A stretch of 64,000 nucleotides of DNA from Typhlomys cinereus (GCA_023101885.1 JALPQD010000017.1:1471428-1535427); one strand, 5' to 3'. Positions 1 to 12,959 are shown, counted from the first letter of the stretch. Numbers and translations: made by a program. The notes: generated from the letters alone by a model not told the origin.

Positions 1-180
1 TTGCAATTTCCAAAAAAACAGCATGTCAAGTCCCATATTAAATTATCTATTCTTATAATCATAAAGATAGCAAAATTTTATGTCTAACATTGTTTCTCTC
101 GTATTTAGGAAAGATGCTAATAGGTCTCAAACTTGCCCTTAGGAGCTACATTGCTGTTAAAATAAGAAGGGTGAGGAACA

Positions 181-345
181 GCCGAGCACGGTGGCACTTC
201 TGCTCACTGATCCAGCATTTGGAAGACTGAGGCAGAAAGACAGTGAGTTGAATACCAGTCTGAGCTATATAGACAGTTCCAGCCTGGCTTGCTAGACAGT
301 GTCAGTCAGATCGTGTCCTAAAACAAAAATAAATAGATAAAAGGA
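181..345 (+). mobile_element. B1 SINE (7SL-derived), plus strand
   Basis: It starts GCCGAGCACGGTGGCACTTC, has the GAGTTGAATACCAGTCTGAG block and ends in an A-rich tail. It lies in CLCA2 intron 2. Confidence 0.8.
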
Positions 346-654
346 AGGGAGATCCACATGATCTAATATCTGTAATTATTCATCTTATGTGCTATGGTAT
401 GTGTGTTGTATACTACTAAGGAGACAGGTGTTTTCATTTCTTTTTTGTGTGTTTCTATATTTTGAGTGCAAATAATTTTTTAATGAAGTCAGAATCATTG
501 CGAGGCAGCACCTACAGAAGAGGTCATGCCCTTGAGTGGTCCCTTCTCTGTAGTGTCCAGTAAGACCCCTGTATATATGATTATTCAATAAGTATTTGCT
601 TAGTGGGAGTTATGAGATTAGGGGGAAAGCTGTCCAAGGCATATGACCATATTC

Positions 655-845
655 TCTTTGTGTGTGTGTGTGCGCAAGTGCCTCTTTGTGTGTGTGTGTG
701 CGCATGTGCACGCGCAAGAGGGCACTGAAGGTGCCGGTGGAGGCTCAACGGTGACATCAGGAATCCTCCTGCATTGCTCTACCTCCTCTTTGCTTCGCTT
801 TCCCAGGTTTTGCTCTTCAGGCCATCACCATTTCTGACTGGCACA
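655..845 (-). mobile_element. Partial B2-superfamily SINE and GT tract, minus strand
   Basis: Two short GT runs (about 657-715) precede AATCCTCCTGCATTGCTC, CTACCTCC and TTTCTGACTGG, which parallel the body of the other copies in the window. The tRNA-like head is absent. Confidence 0.6.
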
Positions 846-1008
846 AGGCTTTCTCTGCCAATAGCGGACAGCATGCTTTTCCTGCCATGATGTAAACTAT
901 TCCCTCTGGAGCCATAAGTCCACATCAGGCCTTTCTCCTTTACGTTTGCTTCTTGTCGGAATGTTTTATTACAGCAACAGAAAGAGCAACAAAACAGATT
1001 TTGAGAGT
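835..1008 (+). mobile_element. 3' end of a rodent interspersed repeat
   Basis: The stretch ending CCATAAGTCCACATCAGGCC, CTTTCTCCTTTACG and TTACAGCAACAGAAAGAGCA resembles the 3' end of the same general repeat type as 34084-34496. It lies in CLCA2 intron 2. The family name is uncertain. Confidence 0.45.
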
Positions 1009-1060
1009 CTTTCTCCTTGAAATGGAGTTGAGTACATATAATGAAATTCTGAATTCTTAC

Positions 1061-1198
1061 CTTTTCATAGGATTCTTGTTTCACTTTGGTGTAATTGTGA
1101 GCTGTCCATGTGGCAGGTATTAAAATCTGTACATTTCTGAAAAACACCCTTCTCTGGGTAGCATTGAATAGGTAGAAAGAAGCTTCTGTGATCATTTC
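1061..1198 (-). CDS. CLCA2: CLCA2 coding exon 2 (partial gene, continues left of the window)
   Basis: This exon encodes residues 63-108 and begins EMITEASFYLFNAT. The acceptor on the minus strand reads TTATAG directly before GAA ATG, and the donor after AAAAG is GTAAGAATTC. Both edges are phase 0, so exons 1 and 2 join into one frame of 108 codons. The segment is the early part of the N-CLCA domain, with FFRN, ILIPATW and KQESYEK, and carries two N-glycosylation sequons (NAT at residue 74, NYT at residue 97). The family's zinc-binding HExxH motif lies in later exons. I searched 1-1060 on the minus strand for the next exon, expected to read roughly NVIVTDWYG, and did not find it. Confidence 0.9.
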
Positions 1199-2019
1199 CT
1201 ATAATCATACAAAAGAAAAACTCATTGCATTATTCATAGATCCTGTGTGGGGTGTTTTTTTTTTTTTTTTGATCACATGTAAAACAATAATATTCTTGAT
1301 GAGCCCATGAGAACTTAGAAGCAAAAAGATTTTTTATTTTTTAAACCAGGCATCAACTGGTTCTTAGGACATAATTATGTGTCTAGGCTTGCCCTTGTGA
1401 TTTTCTCAACTTTTTAAAAAGTGTTTTAAGCACCTTTACTGAACAAATCCTATGCCACACCTCTGGGCATGTTCGAGACCACACCTCGAGAGGACATTCT
1501 TTTCACTTAGGCAGCGCCACAGAGAGACTGTGAAGCAGCGAAAGTAAAAGCTGTCAGTTATTTCATAGAACATTGGAGAAATGAAGGAATACTTTTCCCT
1601 GGCACTCCACAATAAACGCTAGCCTCTGAATCTCGCTCTCTAGTGAATGCTGCCATGATTCCTTATAGGGCAAACATCCAGTCTCCATCATAACGAACGG
1701 CTCTTTTTCTAAATTGCTCACACAAAGCAGCCATGTATGCAAACAACAACCATGATTTTTTTAAAAAAAACCCTAAAGCTGATAGACATTAAGCACAAGA
1801 ATAAACAAACCTGAGGGCTCACTGAGCTGAGGCTATACACAATGAAGTGAACTCATCGACTTGCCTATAAGTCTAAATTTTGCTGCTAATTTTAAGAAAT
1901 GCTGTTGCTTTTACTGCTCAGGTTCAATCTAGGATGGGTTCAGTTTTTTTTTTTTTTTTTTTAAGGTTGCAGGTCTGTTCTCATGGGCTAGTGGTCCTGA
2001 CTTCATAACCAATACTCAC

Positions 2020-2205
2020 CTTCATGTTTGGGACGAGGTTGTGATGCTCCGGTACCTGAGGACTAATTGCGACCAGGAGCCCATCATATCCATTGCCTCG
2101 AAGCTGCACTCCGTGTCCCAGGGACAGAAGCCCTGGACTTAGGGCAACAAGAAGAGCCACAAGCTTCAGGCTGCGCACAGGCCCTGCACTGCTGCCGTGG
2201 CTCAT
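2020..2205 (-). CDS. CLCA2: CLCA2 coding exon 1 (signal peptide and start of N-CLCA domain)
   Basis: This exon encodes residues 1-62 of calcium-activated chloride channel regulator 2, a secretory-pathway protein of the CLCA family that is cleaved by its own metalloprotease domain and modulates chloride conductance. The ATG at 2205-2203 opens a protein with a hydrophobic signal-peptide core at residues 13-30 (LKLVALLVALSPGLLSLG), followed by the typical mature CLCA start with GVQL, NGYDGLLVAI and PQVPE. The exon ends in phase 0 at AAG, followed on the minus strand by the donor GTGAGT (2019-2014). Similarity to human CLCA2 is judged from memory and is close throughout. The gene runs leftwards out of the window, divergent from ODF2L. 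I could not fix the 5' UTR or the transcription start. Confidence 0.9.
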
Positions 2206-4979
2206 CGCGTAGAGAAGCCTCGGTTGAACTCCCAGGGGGCTGCTCAGAATGTTGCATCCGCGGACAGATGTGGAAGCCGATGCTTTCCTCCTGACCGCGG
2301 AAGGTCTTACTTAGCATGCAGGATGAAGGAGGCGCCCTCTGGAGAGTCTGGGGTGGATCCAGCTAGGATCTGTCTGAACAAGTTCTTTTCCTCTAAAGCT
2401 GCAGCTCTCGCCCGCTCTGTGGTTGAGCTTCCACCCGAGTCATCCCAGGCAAGAGAGTTTCTACCCCTTCCTCTCTTAAGAGTTTCTCATCAGGAAGAGG
2501 GCAGTAAGATGACACCGCTGGCTGTCAATCAGTGCCTTCCCCACTCGCAAGCCAACGCAGCTGATACCCAGAAACCTCAAAGGATTTTCCCAGCCTCCTC
2601 CTCCATCTGCATCGCTTCCTTTCTGCGCCAGGACACCATGGATGTCTGCGTCGCTCTCTTGCCTGCTTGTCTTGAAGGCTTGTACATCACCCAGCAAGCT
2701 TGTCCCCGAGCCCTGAGTCAGGCAGCAGGGGCAAACTTTCAGCTCACAGCTTGGGTTAAAGGATCATATTCCCTGAGGGAAGCCAAGTGCTGGGAACTCA
2801 GACAGCTCTCGGGTCACAAGGCCCTGGCTTCACTGCCATTTTTCTCTGTTTTGGGGGAAGAGTGACATAGCCCTGCTTCAGCCTGTATCTCCAGCACACA
2901 GGATTGGTATAGACTAGACGCTGTAAATAATTTTTGATTAATTAATGACACCTGGAAACGACACGGTGCGGTGGAATTTATAAATTCATCTCTTTAAATG
3001 CCCATTTCCTAATACAAGTATAATTTTTATTTCTGCTTTTAAAAAAAAGACAGCAAATCTCAGGAAAATGATGACAATTAACCAGTGGGGAAAGGAATGA
3101 ATGTTCTATTGAGCCATGGATTTTATTATGCTCAATTTATGGGTGGCAGAACAGTGGCTCAGGAGACAAGTCATGGGCACCAGCATTTACATCAGCAGCA
3201 CCATGCGAAATTCAGGTAAGCTTGGTGCCCGCCTGCAATTCTGGCACTTTGGAGACAAATCAGGGAACGCTCAGACAATCTGGCTATCTTGGCTCTCTGA
3301 TTGGCATGTCTGAGATCGACGACTGAGAGATTTTGCCTTAATAATGAAACTTAAGAGCCATAGAAAAAGACACTTAACATTAACTTTAGATCTCTGTAAT
3401 GTGTACAAGTACGTGTGTGTGCTTCTGCTCATAGACATGTGCAAACATGAATGCACATACATGCATACCTCTACCCTCCCAAACAGAATGTAACAAAACA
3501 AAAAAAAGTGGAGGCTCAGAAAAATCTGAAAACTTGTTTAAGGTTATCAATAGCATCATAGTGCTATAATAAGACCAGCAGTCTTGAAATTCCATTTGTT
3601 TATTTTCTGTATCATGTTCTTAGTTACTGAATTAGCCTAGGAACCGCTTTCTCTCAAAACCATGCCTAATCTGCAGCCTCTACCCCCAGGACAGCTGTGA
3701 GTTGATCCAACACAAAACTGTAAACTTACTTCAAAATAGGAGTTATTTGGGGGATTCTTTTTTTTTTTTTTTTTTTTTGTAATTTGATTGCATGTTTCCT
3801 GGGCATAAACTTTGTAGATGACACAATGTCAAAAGGTTGGGCACCTCTGATAGACTCCATGCACAATGACGACTCTCACAGAAATATCCTAAAACTAAGG
3901 AAAAGTTTTATTTATGGAGCTAGGGCCCCAGAGTGAGCAAATCTGGAGACTCTCAGCTGTTGGCACACTAGTCGCACCTGTGAAGACTGCCCCATGTCTG
4001 AAGACTGCTGGGAAGAGAAAGGTCACAGGCAAGGAAGGATTGCAGTGTGCAAATGCCCCCCATCTGTTTCCTGGAAGTTCCTTCTTTTCAGGGGGCTTTC
4101 TCTGAGCAGTGTCTCCTAGCAGATAGCTCCAAGTCCTGCTGCTCCCCTGGAGTGCTGGAGAATGGAATGTCTCTAGCCACCCCATGGCTGCCAGACTGGC
4201 TCCCCTACAGCTCAGAGCAGCTGAACCACTTTGTCTGCTGGCGCTCATTCTGGGCATAGGTGTTCTCCACTGACTGGTGTGGCAACTCCAAAAGTCGGCT
4301 TGAGACACTGACTCACTGAGCTGAACAGAGCGCTTCATTTCAACTTCCCTCGGCGGTTCACTTTCTCACACGAATCTCTTGCGCTTTTAAGAAAAAGTCC
4401 TGGCAAGTAAAACAATGTGTTAAATTAAACTTGGAAGCACACTGTATAAATAGCTTTTTGCTGTCAGGGAAGAGTTTCTGGCCGCCATGAACACTTGTAT
4501 AAATCGTCCCTGGATGAGGGGACAGTGGAGGACTGACATTCAGCCTCACTGCCAACAGTTAACAATGGCCTCCTTAGGATGTGGGCATGGAAGGTACTGG
4601 CTCTACAGAGAATGCAGGTGGGCTTATGAAGACCACCATAAGTGAGCGTCCTTGCCCAGCTTACCTGTGTTAAGCCTGGACAGGCTGAAAGTTGGCATAC
4701 ATTTATGTCAAAACATTTCTATTTCCTTGGTTCTATGTGGGGGGCACCTAGGCCTATTCCTTTGAGTCAGATACATCAGCACATGTCTGAGATAGACAAT
4801 TGCAGGTGGGGACCTTTCCCCATTAGTGAGAGATGAATGCTTCCTGTTTTGTTTTTCTCATTCTTGTGGGAGGCACCAAGGCACCCACCCAACAATTCTT
4901 GAGGCCAGATTTGCCTTTGTTCTACTCTGGACTTGTTTTGGGGACCAAGGTATTCTTTCCGCAGTTCCTTCTCTCTCCA
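2206..4979. other. CLCA2 upstream region, no gene recognised
   Basis: It should contain the CLCA2 promoter and 5' UTR (minus strand), but I see no clear TATA box close to the start codon. A 222-codon open frame at 2197-2865 has no recognisable similarity. A possible tRNA-derived SINE lies at about 3134-3330. Poly-T runs occur at 3759-3778 and elsewhere. Confidence 0.4.
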
Positions 4980-5560
4980 TCTTGAGACCACTGAAGAATG
5001 TTATCTATGGATCAAGATTATGTACATAAGTCACAGTGCATAATTAATTCTGCCTGGAGACACCCTGTCTGTCCCCATAAAGTAACCAGGTAACTGCCTG
5101 GAGACACCATGTCTGTCCTCATACAACAGCTAGGTGTCACATCTGCTTTACAATGTGTACGTGTAACATAATCCTGTAAAGAATTTAACTGTGCCTTTCC
5201 CTGGTTTTTCCCTAGTTTTAGGATATAAATACTTGTATTTGCTGCAAATAAAGTTGACTTGGATGGTTTGGATCAAAGGCATCCTTGCTCCCTCTGACCC
5301 AGCCTGAGTTTAATTCCTGACTCCTACTCCTGCTTCTCATGCTGCATAGGTTCTTGCTGGTTTGTGGGTCTGGGCAGTTCTGGACCCAAACCCTCAGTCT
5401 GGCCACTTTCTTGAACTTCACGCTCACCACGCCTTCTCCCTGCCAGTGGCTCATTTTCACATTCGCTTCTGAAAGACTGACTTCCTGACCTACTCTTGGG
5501 AATGCACTTTGCTCTCTGCAACCAAGCCTGGTGCCAGATCAGGCGAGTCTCTCTGTGCTG
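4980..5560 (+). mobile_element. LTR-like sequence (endogenous retrovirus type)
   Basis: A TATA-like GGATATAAATAC (5221-5232) and AATAAA (about 5248) are spaced as in an LTR, followed by GACCCAGCCTGAGTTTAATT. Upstream, a roughly 45-bp imperfect tandem repeat (CTGCCTGGAGACACC and CTGTCTGTCC) recalls LTR enhancer repeats. There are no internal genes. The family is not identified. Confidence 0.4.
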
Positions 5561-6923
5561 CCCTTTCCTCCCACCTGCATGACCCCACAGGAGGCAAAAC
5601 TAAAAGGCTGGAGGGATTTGTCCGAGTGGTTAAAAGTCATTTCTGTGTACAGGATATCTTCCAATAAAGCTCTGATCTAAATGAACAGTTGATCCTTTCA
5701 TACTAGAAATTCCACATTTACTGGTTGTGTTTATAGAGTTAATGATATGTGAGGAATAAAATATACCTGAAATGAAGAAAACGGGGAATGCAGTTGAGGG
5801 TCTATTTCAATGTTATATAAAATCTAGGAATCTGCCCCATTTTTATCTGCTTTCATGAAAATAACAGTTATTCAATTTCAGTTACTGAAGAATCTGAAGT
5901 GCATCTTTATTTGTTGTCTGGCTTCTACCGTCTGGTCTGGTCTGGTTCTGGAGAGAACTGTCTGTCCTGTTCACGGTCTGCTTGTGCGGAGCCACTGGCC
6001 ACGTGAAGGGGGCACCTGTTATGTGTCAGAGGGGCGTCTTGTAGAGCAGAAGCTTTGGATCCCTGCTTCTTGAACTGCTTAGACAACCCCATTTATAAAA
6101 GAGAAGTGTAGACCACTGGTGGTCGGCATGTGGAGTTCACAGGTCACTTTCACTTATTAGCATTTGCAAGACCAAATTAGAGGTGGGTCAAATTGGAAAG
6201 CCTTAGAATTAGACAGAATGCAAGAGTTTGTCAACGTACAAGACGGTGTACCTCACACTTACTTAATCTCATTTTCTTCACATTCCTATCCATTTTAAAA
6301 CCAAAGGAATGACATGAGGAGTCCACACAAAGCACAGGGAGTCATTTATGCTTGGGAATCTGCCTTGCTAATGCACAGAGATGGAGAGCAAGGAGTGAGG
6401 AGAAATGAAAGGGCAGAATCGAGTGTGTCAGGGAACCCTGTGGTCCTTGGTGGCTATTCTTTGAGAAGCTAGTGTTGTGTGAACAACACAGGGACCTCTC
6501 TCGTGGCAAAGGAGGTGCTGAACTTGGTTCTGTGAAGACTTTTCTACAATAAAGACTTGGGAACCTATACAGGACTAGATGTAAACCCTCATGTCTGTAT
6601 GGTGTTTTGCAATTTCAAAAGCATTTCTATGTATCTTGTTTTGTGAGCCTTAAGACTTTATGAATCTTCCTTCTGAAGATGGCTAGAATTGGGGTTGCAT
6701 TTTCTATTAGCCATTCTTGGCAGTGTACGCCATGTAACAAACAGAAGATGTTGGTCGTACCCATTTTCTAAATGACTCTGATCACAATAATTAAACTCTC
6801 AAGGTTCGATCCCATTTCTAAAAAAAAAAAAAGATTTATCAGTTTAATAACATTTTTCTCCCACATTTTTTGCCATTTCACTGTGGCAATAATTTATAAA
6901 GTTTCCTTGTGTTATCTCTTTCA

Positions 6924-6994
<71 letters not shown>

Positions 6995-8354
6995 AAAAAC
7001 TTGGCAAAATAAATATTGAATAAAATAAAAATATTGTTAATAACGATACAATGAAGGAAATGGAAGAAAGGGGATAAAATAGTTCTCATTTGCAAAGTAG
7101 GCATAGGTTTGCTTGCTGTGAAATATGGCTATATCTACCATGTACCAGATAGAATGCAACATCATATGGGTAGAAGATATTGCTATTACTACTATCATTA
7201 TTTTTCAGAGGCCATAAAAAAGAGACAGCAAAAAAGGCAGGGGAGATTTTTAAAGAGATGAAGACTGGCCAGGGAGACTTGGAACAGCGCCCAGAAGTGG
7301 CACGGATGGTGACTGTTCTTCCTTTCTCTCTTCTGTTATTCGTCTGCTCTGATCCTGACCTCAACATGTCTCTGAGATGCCAGAGTTTCACCAGATTTCC
7401 CCCCTCCCGCCTGAAAAGTCACCAAAGAGCAATAGCAGGTCATTTTTGTTTCCTTTCCTCTTTTTTTCTGGTATTCTTTTTTATTACTTTTTTTTTTTTT
7501 TTTTTGCCTAGTTATACAAGTTCAGTAGTTACCGCCTCTTCTTCTCCCTCTCCTCTTCCTTCCCTCCTATTGTCCTCCATTCCATTCTCCCCCCTTTATC
7601 ACCTCCACACTCCCTCTCACTCCTTTTCCAACCCTCCTGCTGTCTCGGGGCTTCCTGCTTTCTCCCTCCCTTCCCCCAGAGCATCTGCGGAATTTCCCTC
7701 TGAGTTATCTACACTAACGAGGGTTCAGGACTTAGTGGCATACCTTGGGGCCCCTTCTTAAGTTAGTCCCAAGAAAGGTTAACCAGTGGGAAGATGTTGC
7801 CCTTGTGTTAGGGCTCCCCCTTCTGTTCTAGGGGTGCAGGTATCCGTGTCAAAGAATCCAGAGAAAAGCCTAAGAAAAGAGAATTGACCTGTACAGACCT
7901 TCTCCCAGGATCCAACAAAAGCAAGTAGACTGGTTCTTTTCAAATCCTATTTCACAAACGGTCATTTATTCAAATGCAGGTTCTGACTCTGTAGGTCAAG
8001 GTGAGATCAGAGTTTTGCAAATCAACTGAGCTCCCACAGATTTCCAATATAAATATTACTATCATATAAATAAAAACTAACATGAATATTAATTTTACAG
8101 AGATGCACTTTGATTCATTTTATGACCACCACCTGAAGATGAATCATGAACTAAGTGGGATTTTTTTCAGTGAGTCTTGCCTGTAGAGTACCAAGGGATG
8201 GTTATGCTGAACATAAATACCTTGCACTAAACTCTGCGATCCATATGTAAAATATGCCAAGGTCCTTGGGTTACACCTGGATCTGCTCTGTGTCAGAACA
8301 GAGTCAGGGAAGATGTGTGAGTGCATGTCTCACTGTAGTCCTGACACAAGGCAA
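5561..8354. other. Intergenic, no gene recognised
   Basis: It contains a short tRNA-like SINE head near 5606-5650, a compound microsatellite at 6921-6992 and a pyrimidine-rich block at 7490-7690. The rest is unassigned, with no coding signal. Confidence 0.4.
6921..6992 (+). repeat. Compound (CT)n(AC)n microsatellite
   Basis: About 40 bp of CT-rich repeat abuts about 31 bp of (AC)n. A short A-rich run precedes it. Confidence 0.95.
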
Positions 8355-8688
8355 CCTGAATCCTTTAATTTTCAACCTTTTATTAGCATGTATTAATTTA
8401 CAAAATAATGAGTTCATTCTGACATTTTCACACAGGTATATGAAGTAGTTTAATCATGTCCCTCTTCCCATTTCTTTTCTCCCCTATTCTCTTCTTTTCT
8501 GATCTTCTTTTGCTTCAGTCTGCCTAGTTTCTTGATTTACTTTTGATTCCACAAATGACAGAAAACGCTTGCTACTTGTCTGATTTTGGCTTATTTTTTT
8601 AGCTTGATGATCTCCATTTCCATCTTTTCATCTACTTTGCTGTCATTTTCAAATGACATAACTTCATTCTTCTGTATGGGTTGGGTAA

Positions 8689-8725
<37 letters not shown>

Positions 8726-9570
8726 CGCACACACACACATGCTATGCCTTTTCTTTATTTGTTCATTCATTGATGCACCCCTAGTTCGTAAATTGATTAT
8801 TGCGAATAGCACGGTAATAAATTGGGATTTTCTGTATGCGATATAGTTTTCCTGGCACTATTTGCTAAAGAAACTGTCCTTTCTTCATCCTATGCTTTGG
8901 GCACCTTTGTGGAGAATCAGATATCTGGTTTCATTTCCAGGTCTCCTAGTCTGTCCCTTTGTTCTTAGGTCTGTTTGAGTCAGTCCTTGAATGCAGGCAT
9001 TTTGTGGACTGTCCAATACTGCTCTCTTGAGCAGGACGGCTTTGAGAGTCTGGGGTCTTTTGTGCTTCCATTTGGAATTTTTTTTTTTGGTGGAATATCA
9101 TTGGGATTCTGATAAGGGGTTGCATGGGAACTGGAGATCACGTCGCAACATAGCCACTTTCAGACAATTAACTTTACCAACTCATGAGTATGAGAGGTCT
9201 TTCCATAGTCTAATCTTTCATTAATTTTTTTATTAGGATTTTAAAGTTTTCATTGTAGAAGTCTTTTTTATCTTCTTGGTTAGGATTTTTCTTTGATTTT
9301 TTTTAAGGATATCATGAATGAGAATATTTTCTATTTTTTATTATTAATACATTTTTATTATTATTTCAGCTCATACAAACTTAATAGGTACACCAGTTAC
9401 CTCCCTCCCCCCCCCATCCCCGGCTCCCCCTCCCCTCCCCCCTCCCTCCTTATCCCCCAGTGCCTCCCGCCCTAATTCCCAGAGAGTCCTTTCTTGTGCA
9501 TGCCTGATTTTCCTCTGGGCCCTCCTATGAATGAGAATATTTTCTTGTGTTGTCTTTAAACATACACACA
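8355..9570 (-). mobile_element. Old L1 (ORF2 end and 3' region), antisense
   Basis: Read on the plus strand, the block follows the known antisense order of an ancient L1. It includes TTTGGCTTATTTTTTTAGC, CAAATGACATAACTTCATTC, GCACCTTTGTGGAGAATCAG, CATTGGGATTCTGATAAGGG and GTCTTTCCATAGTC. A pyrimidine-rich insert (9365-9520) and microsatellites interrupt it, and no open frame survives. Sequence similar to the insert also occurs at 7490-7690. Confidence 0.72.
8691..8739 (+). repeat. (GT)n-GCGTGCGC-(AC)n microsatellite
   Basis: A GT run flips to AC around GCGTGCGC, so 8711-8723 and 8726-8738 are perfect 13-bp complements with a 2-nt loop. Confidence 0.93.
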
Positions 9571-9629
9571 CACACACACACAAATGTGCGCGCATACAAC
9601 ACACATGTCCCCAGTCCTGTTTCTCCATC

Positions 9630-9757
9630 CTGAGACAGGGTCTCACTCGGTCACCTTTGCTGACTTCACACTCGACCGATAGTCTGGCTGAGAAGTTGGT
9701 GATCTGCTTCTGCTTTCTGAGTAACTGGGATTACAAGCCTGGGCCACCAGGCCATAG
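9630..9757 (-). mobile_element. B1 SINE, minus strand
   Basis: TGAGACAGGGTCTCACTCGG leads to GAGTAACTGGGATTACAAGC and GGCCACCAGGC, the reverse complement of a diverged B1. Confidence 0.78.
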
Positions 9758-9789
9758 GCTTAAAGTTTTTAGAACTTTCCTTAACATGT

Positions 9790-10015
9790 GCCAGGGAGCT
9801 GGCTCAGTCAGTGAAGCTCTTACCTAACACGTGCGAGGACTTGGATGGGGTCCCCAGACCCCAGGTACAGCGTCAGGCGCAGTGGTGTGCACTAAAGTCC
9901 CAGTAATGGCAGGAGGAGAGGCAGGCAGATTCTGGACGCTCAAGGGTCAGCTGTCCTCTTCCGTGTGGGGAATTTCCAGGCTGAGAGAGATCTTTTTCAA
10001 GCAAAAGGTGGAAAA
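9790..10015 (+). mobile_element. B3-like SINE, plus strand
   Basis: GAGCTGGCTCAGTCAGTGAA, CTAAAGTCCCAGTAATGGCA and GGAGAGGCAGGCAGATTCTG follow the B3 layout. Confidence 0.65.
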
Positions 10016-10085
10016 CACCCTAGATTTCCTCTCTCATCCATGGATGTGTTGTACATGCTCCTGCCACACCTCTCCTCCAATGTGA

Positions 10086-11224
10086 TAAGACTACATATGA
10101 GCTAACTAGTGACTCTGTTTTTGTTCCCCTGAATTACTAAGCTATTGTCTCAAAGAATCACATTCTGTCTTCCTTTGAATATTTTCCTTCATATTTGGAA
10201 ACTTGGGAATCCGTCATTCTCTGATGGTTCTTTAAATAGCTAAATGAATCTCAATCAATTTGCCAGATATTTCAGTGGATTTTAAAGTCTAAGAATAACA
10301 CAAGTATCTAGTCTCACTTTAGTCACATACAATATCTATTCCAGGAGAGTAAAATTGCTTACATTGCAATTTTAAGGCCTATGCCAGGCACATTGAACCA
10401 AACAATAAATGTGTCTTAAAAGTGAGAGCTCATACTCACACATCACTTTTCCTAGGCCGGTGGGAAAAAAAAATACTCACGTTTCAGAGGACAGAACGCT
10501 GAGTTGAAAACATAGAATAAGCTGTGTTCTCTATATGGCATTTGAAGAAATCCTTCAATTCTTAAAGACTAGTTATGCACCATAATACTCCATACATGAG
10601 CTGGCTTCCTTGAATGTAGACACTGAGCACAAGCTACTATAAGGACTGAGTTCGGCCATGTTTGTTAGCTAGCAAAACATTCTGATACGCCAATAATAAA
10701 AAGATAAACAATATCAAATGAGTAGCAAGATACAAACCGGGAGGAAGTTCTCATGTCCATGTGACAAAAGATGTTTTGAGAATAGATAAAGGACACGTGT
10801 GACTCGGAGTGGAAGATTTATCCTGTGAAAACTCAAAGCCTTATTTCCTCAGTGGATTTCCAGGGTTAAGTAGTCTGGGATATACTTTAGGTCAAAATGA
10901 GTCATCTCACCTGCTTTCCTGTAAGTCCCTCACACAGCTGCATCCAGGAGGGAACATGATGGATCCTTGATACTCTGACTCACAGCGGGAATTTTGTCAG
11001 GTTTTGCTCTACGGTAGGATACTTCTGACTGTGGTAGATTTCCATAGGTAGCGAGAACAGCTCTCTCTAGAGCGAGGAAATTAAACAAGACCACAAACCT
11101 ATGTGAAAGACAACACGTGCAGTGGGAAAGCTGACCGGGAGCTGCATTCAGCACGAGGCACCCCACCAGAGGGTCCGCCACAAGCCCCACCAGTGGGACT
11201 TTCAAACCTGGCCTCACCAGGGAC
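10086..11224. other. Intergenic, nothing recognised
   Basis: This is AT-rich unique-looking sequence without splice-bounded open frames or a recognised repeat. Confidence 0.35.
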
Positions 11225-11490
11225 CATCAATTAAAGGTCAGGGAGGAAACCAATAGAAAGTTCCCATATTTGATATCCCAGAAGTTCATAAAAGGGGTAG
11301 TTAGGGCCCAGAGTTTTGGAGTGAGTCTTGCTTTCCCGCTGGCTCCCCAAACACCAGAGACTTCTTGCTCCCCCTGATCCTCCTGAGCAATCAGGTGGCT
11401 TTTCTCTGCTTTTCAATAAGTTTTACTTAAACTATTCAGTCACGTCCTGGCTTTAATCTTTGAGTCTGGGATGCAAGAGTGATGCAACAG
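11225..11490 (+). mobile_element. LTR-like sequence
   Basis: CATAAAAGGGGTAGTTAGGG (a TATA-like start) is followed about 130 bp later by CAATAAGTTTTACTTAAACT and a T-rich stretch, an LTR-like promoter/poly(A) order. This is a weak call from layout only. Confidence 0.35.
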
Positions 11491-12195
11491 CCTGGACATG
11501 TGGATTTTTCTAAGGTGATAATTGATGTCTGAGGGGGAAAAATGCAGAACTTCCTAAGCCTGCACATGCCTAGCTCTGGAACTGACACATTTCACAGGAA
11601 ATAGTTTTGCATGTACAGGGATAAGAGGAATTATTTGGAAATCATCATGGAAACAGTTTGTTACATAGCCAGTCTTTTAAATTCCCTTTTCACTTTACAA
11701 GATGTGAATGCACACTAATCCAGTACCTCATATTCATTCCTTTTACTCTTATGGGTTTGTGCAGTGAAGAGGCCTGCCCGATAGGATACACTGTTGCATG
11801 CATGCTATGGCCACATAAGTGACTTTAAAAGGGTTGGTCTATACATTGTATCCTGGCAGTCAAACCAAGCCTAGTACCTACATTTAAAATGTTTTACCGA
11901 AATGCAGCCAAGTTCCTATTTTATGTAGTCTCTACAGCTTCTTGTGTACGATGGTGTAGAATTAGATGCCACGACAGGGACATATGCACTGCAAAACCCA
12001 AAATCTTACTATTCAGCTCTGTGCAGGAAATTATACCAGCTTTGCATTTCCATTATGTACAAATCCTTGCATTTTTTTTTTCTTAAGTGGTCAAATGTGT
12101 TGGCTAAACAGCCAACTAAGCGGAACTAAGGTTTGGAGATAGACTTGAGTAATTTTTTTTCACTTAAATATCACAGAATATGAAATTTCCTATTT

Positions 12196-12335
12196 GCTGG
12201 GTGCTGTGGTACAAGTCTGTAATCCAGGCACGGCAAGGTAGAGACAGGAGCTCAAGGTCACCCTAAGCTTCACCATCAGAACAGACAGCCCGGGCCACAG
12301 GAGATGCGACTCTAAAACAACAAAAAAGCAAATCT
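12196..12335 (+). mobile_element. B1-like SINE, plus strand (diverged)
   Basis: GCTGGGTGCTGTGGTACAAG and TGTAATCCAGGCACGGCAAG are followed by an A-rich tail with AAACAACAAAAAAG. It lies about 630 bp before the CpG island. Confidence 0.7.
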
Positions 12336-12959
12336 TCTTATGAAGAATTCACTATAAACCTAATTCAAAAAAGATTGGATTTAGGTGAGAGATGTCACAT
12401 TTACTTCCGAAGAATTCAGCTTAAAAGCCAGTTATGAAACCCTTATGTGTAAGAAGTCTGACTTTAGCTTTTGTCGATGTTGGGTCTTGTTTTATAAAGG
12501 TGGTTACATCTCACACTGTCGTGGGTGGGGTCGGGTCTAGAGTGCGCTGGAACTTCGTCTCCCCCAAGAATCAGAAAACGACCAAAAGGATTGTTTCATG
12601 GACCCTTTGAGATGTGTTTGGACCCGAAGTGAAGTTGGGAGCCAGTTCTGAGTCGGAGCCAGGTTAGCGTGTTTAAAAAGCACCCGACAACTTACCAATA
12701 TAAATAAATGCACGCGACAGAAATACTTGGTAAAATCACAGGGGGGCCGGAGCCTGGGAAAGGAGCGTTGGTCTCAGCAGGCCAGTGAACGCTCTGCAGC
12801 CGCGGACACGCCATCTGGCTGTGGTGCTCAAGTGAGGAATTTGGGGTCCCAAGACCCGCCCACCGCCCTGGTCTAAGCGAAGCTCCCAGGACCCAGGTGT
12901 CAGCGCTAAGTCCACCGCACAGAGTGTAAGAGTGGTCAGTCTGGTGGCCTGGTTTATTG

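Noticed and set aside
2197..2865. 222-codon plus-strand frame beside the CLCA2 start
   Set aside because: No recognised similarity, no splice-bounded structure, and it overlaps CLCA2 5' sequence on the opposite strand.
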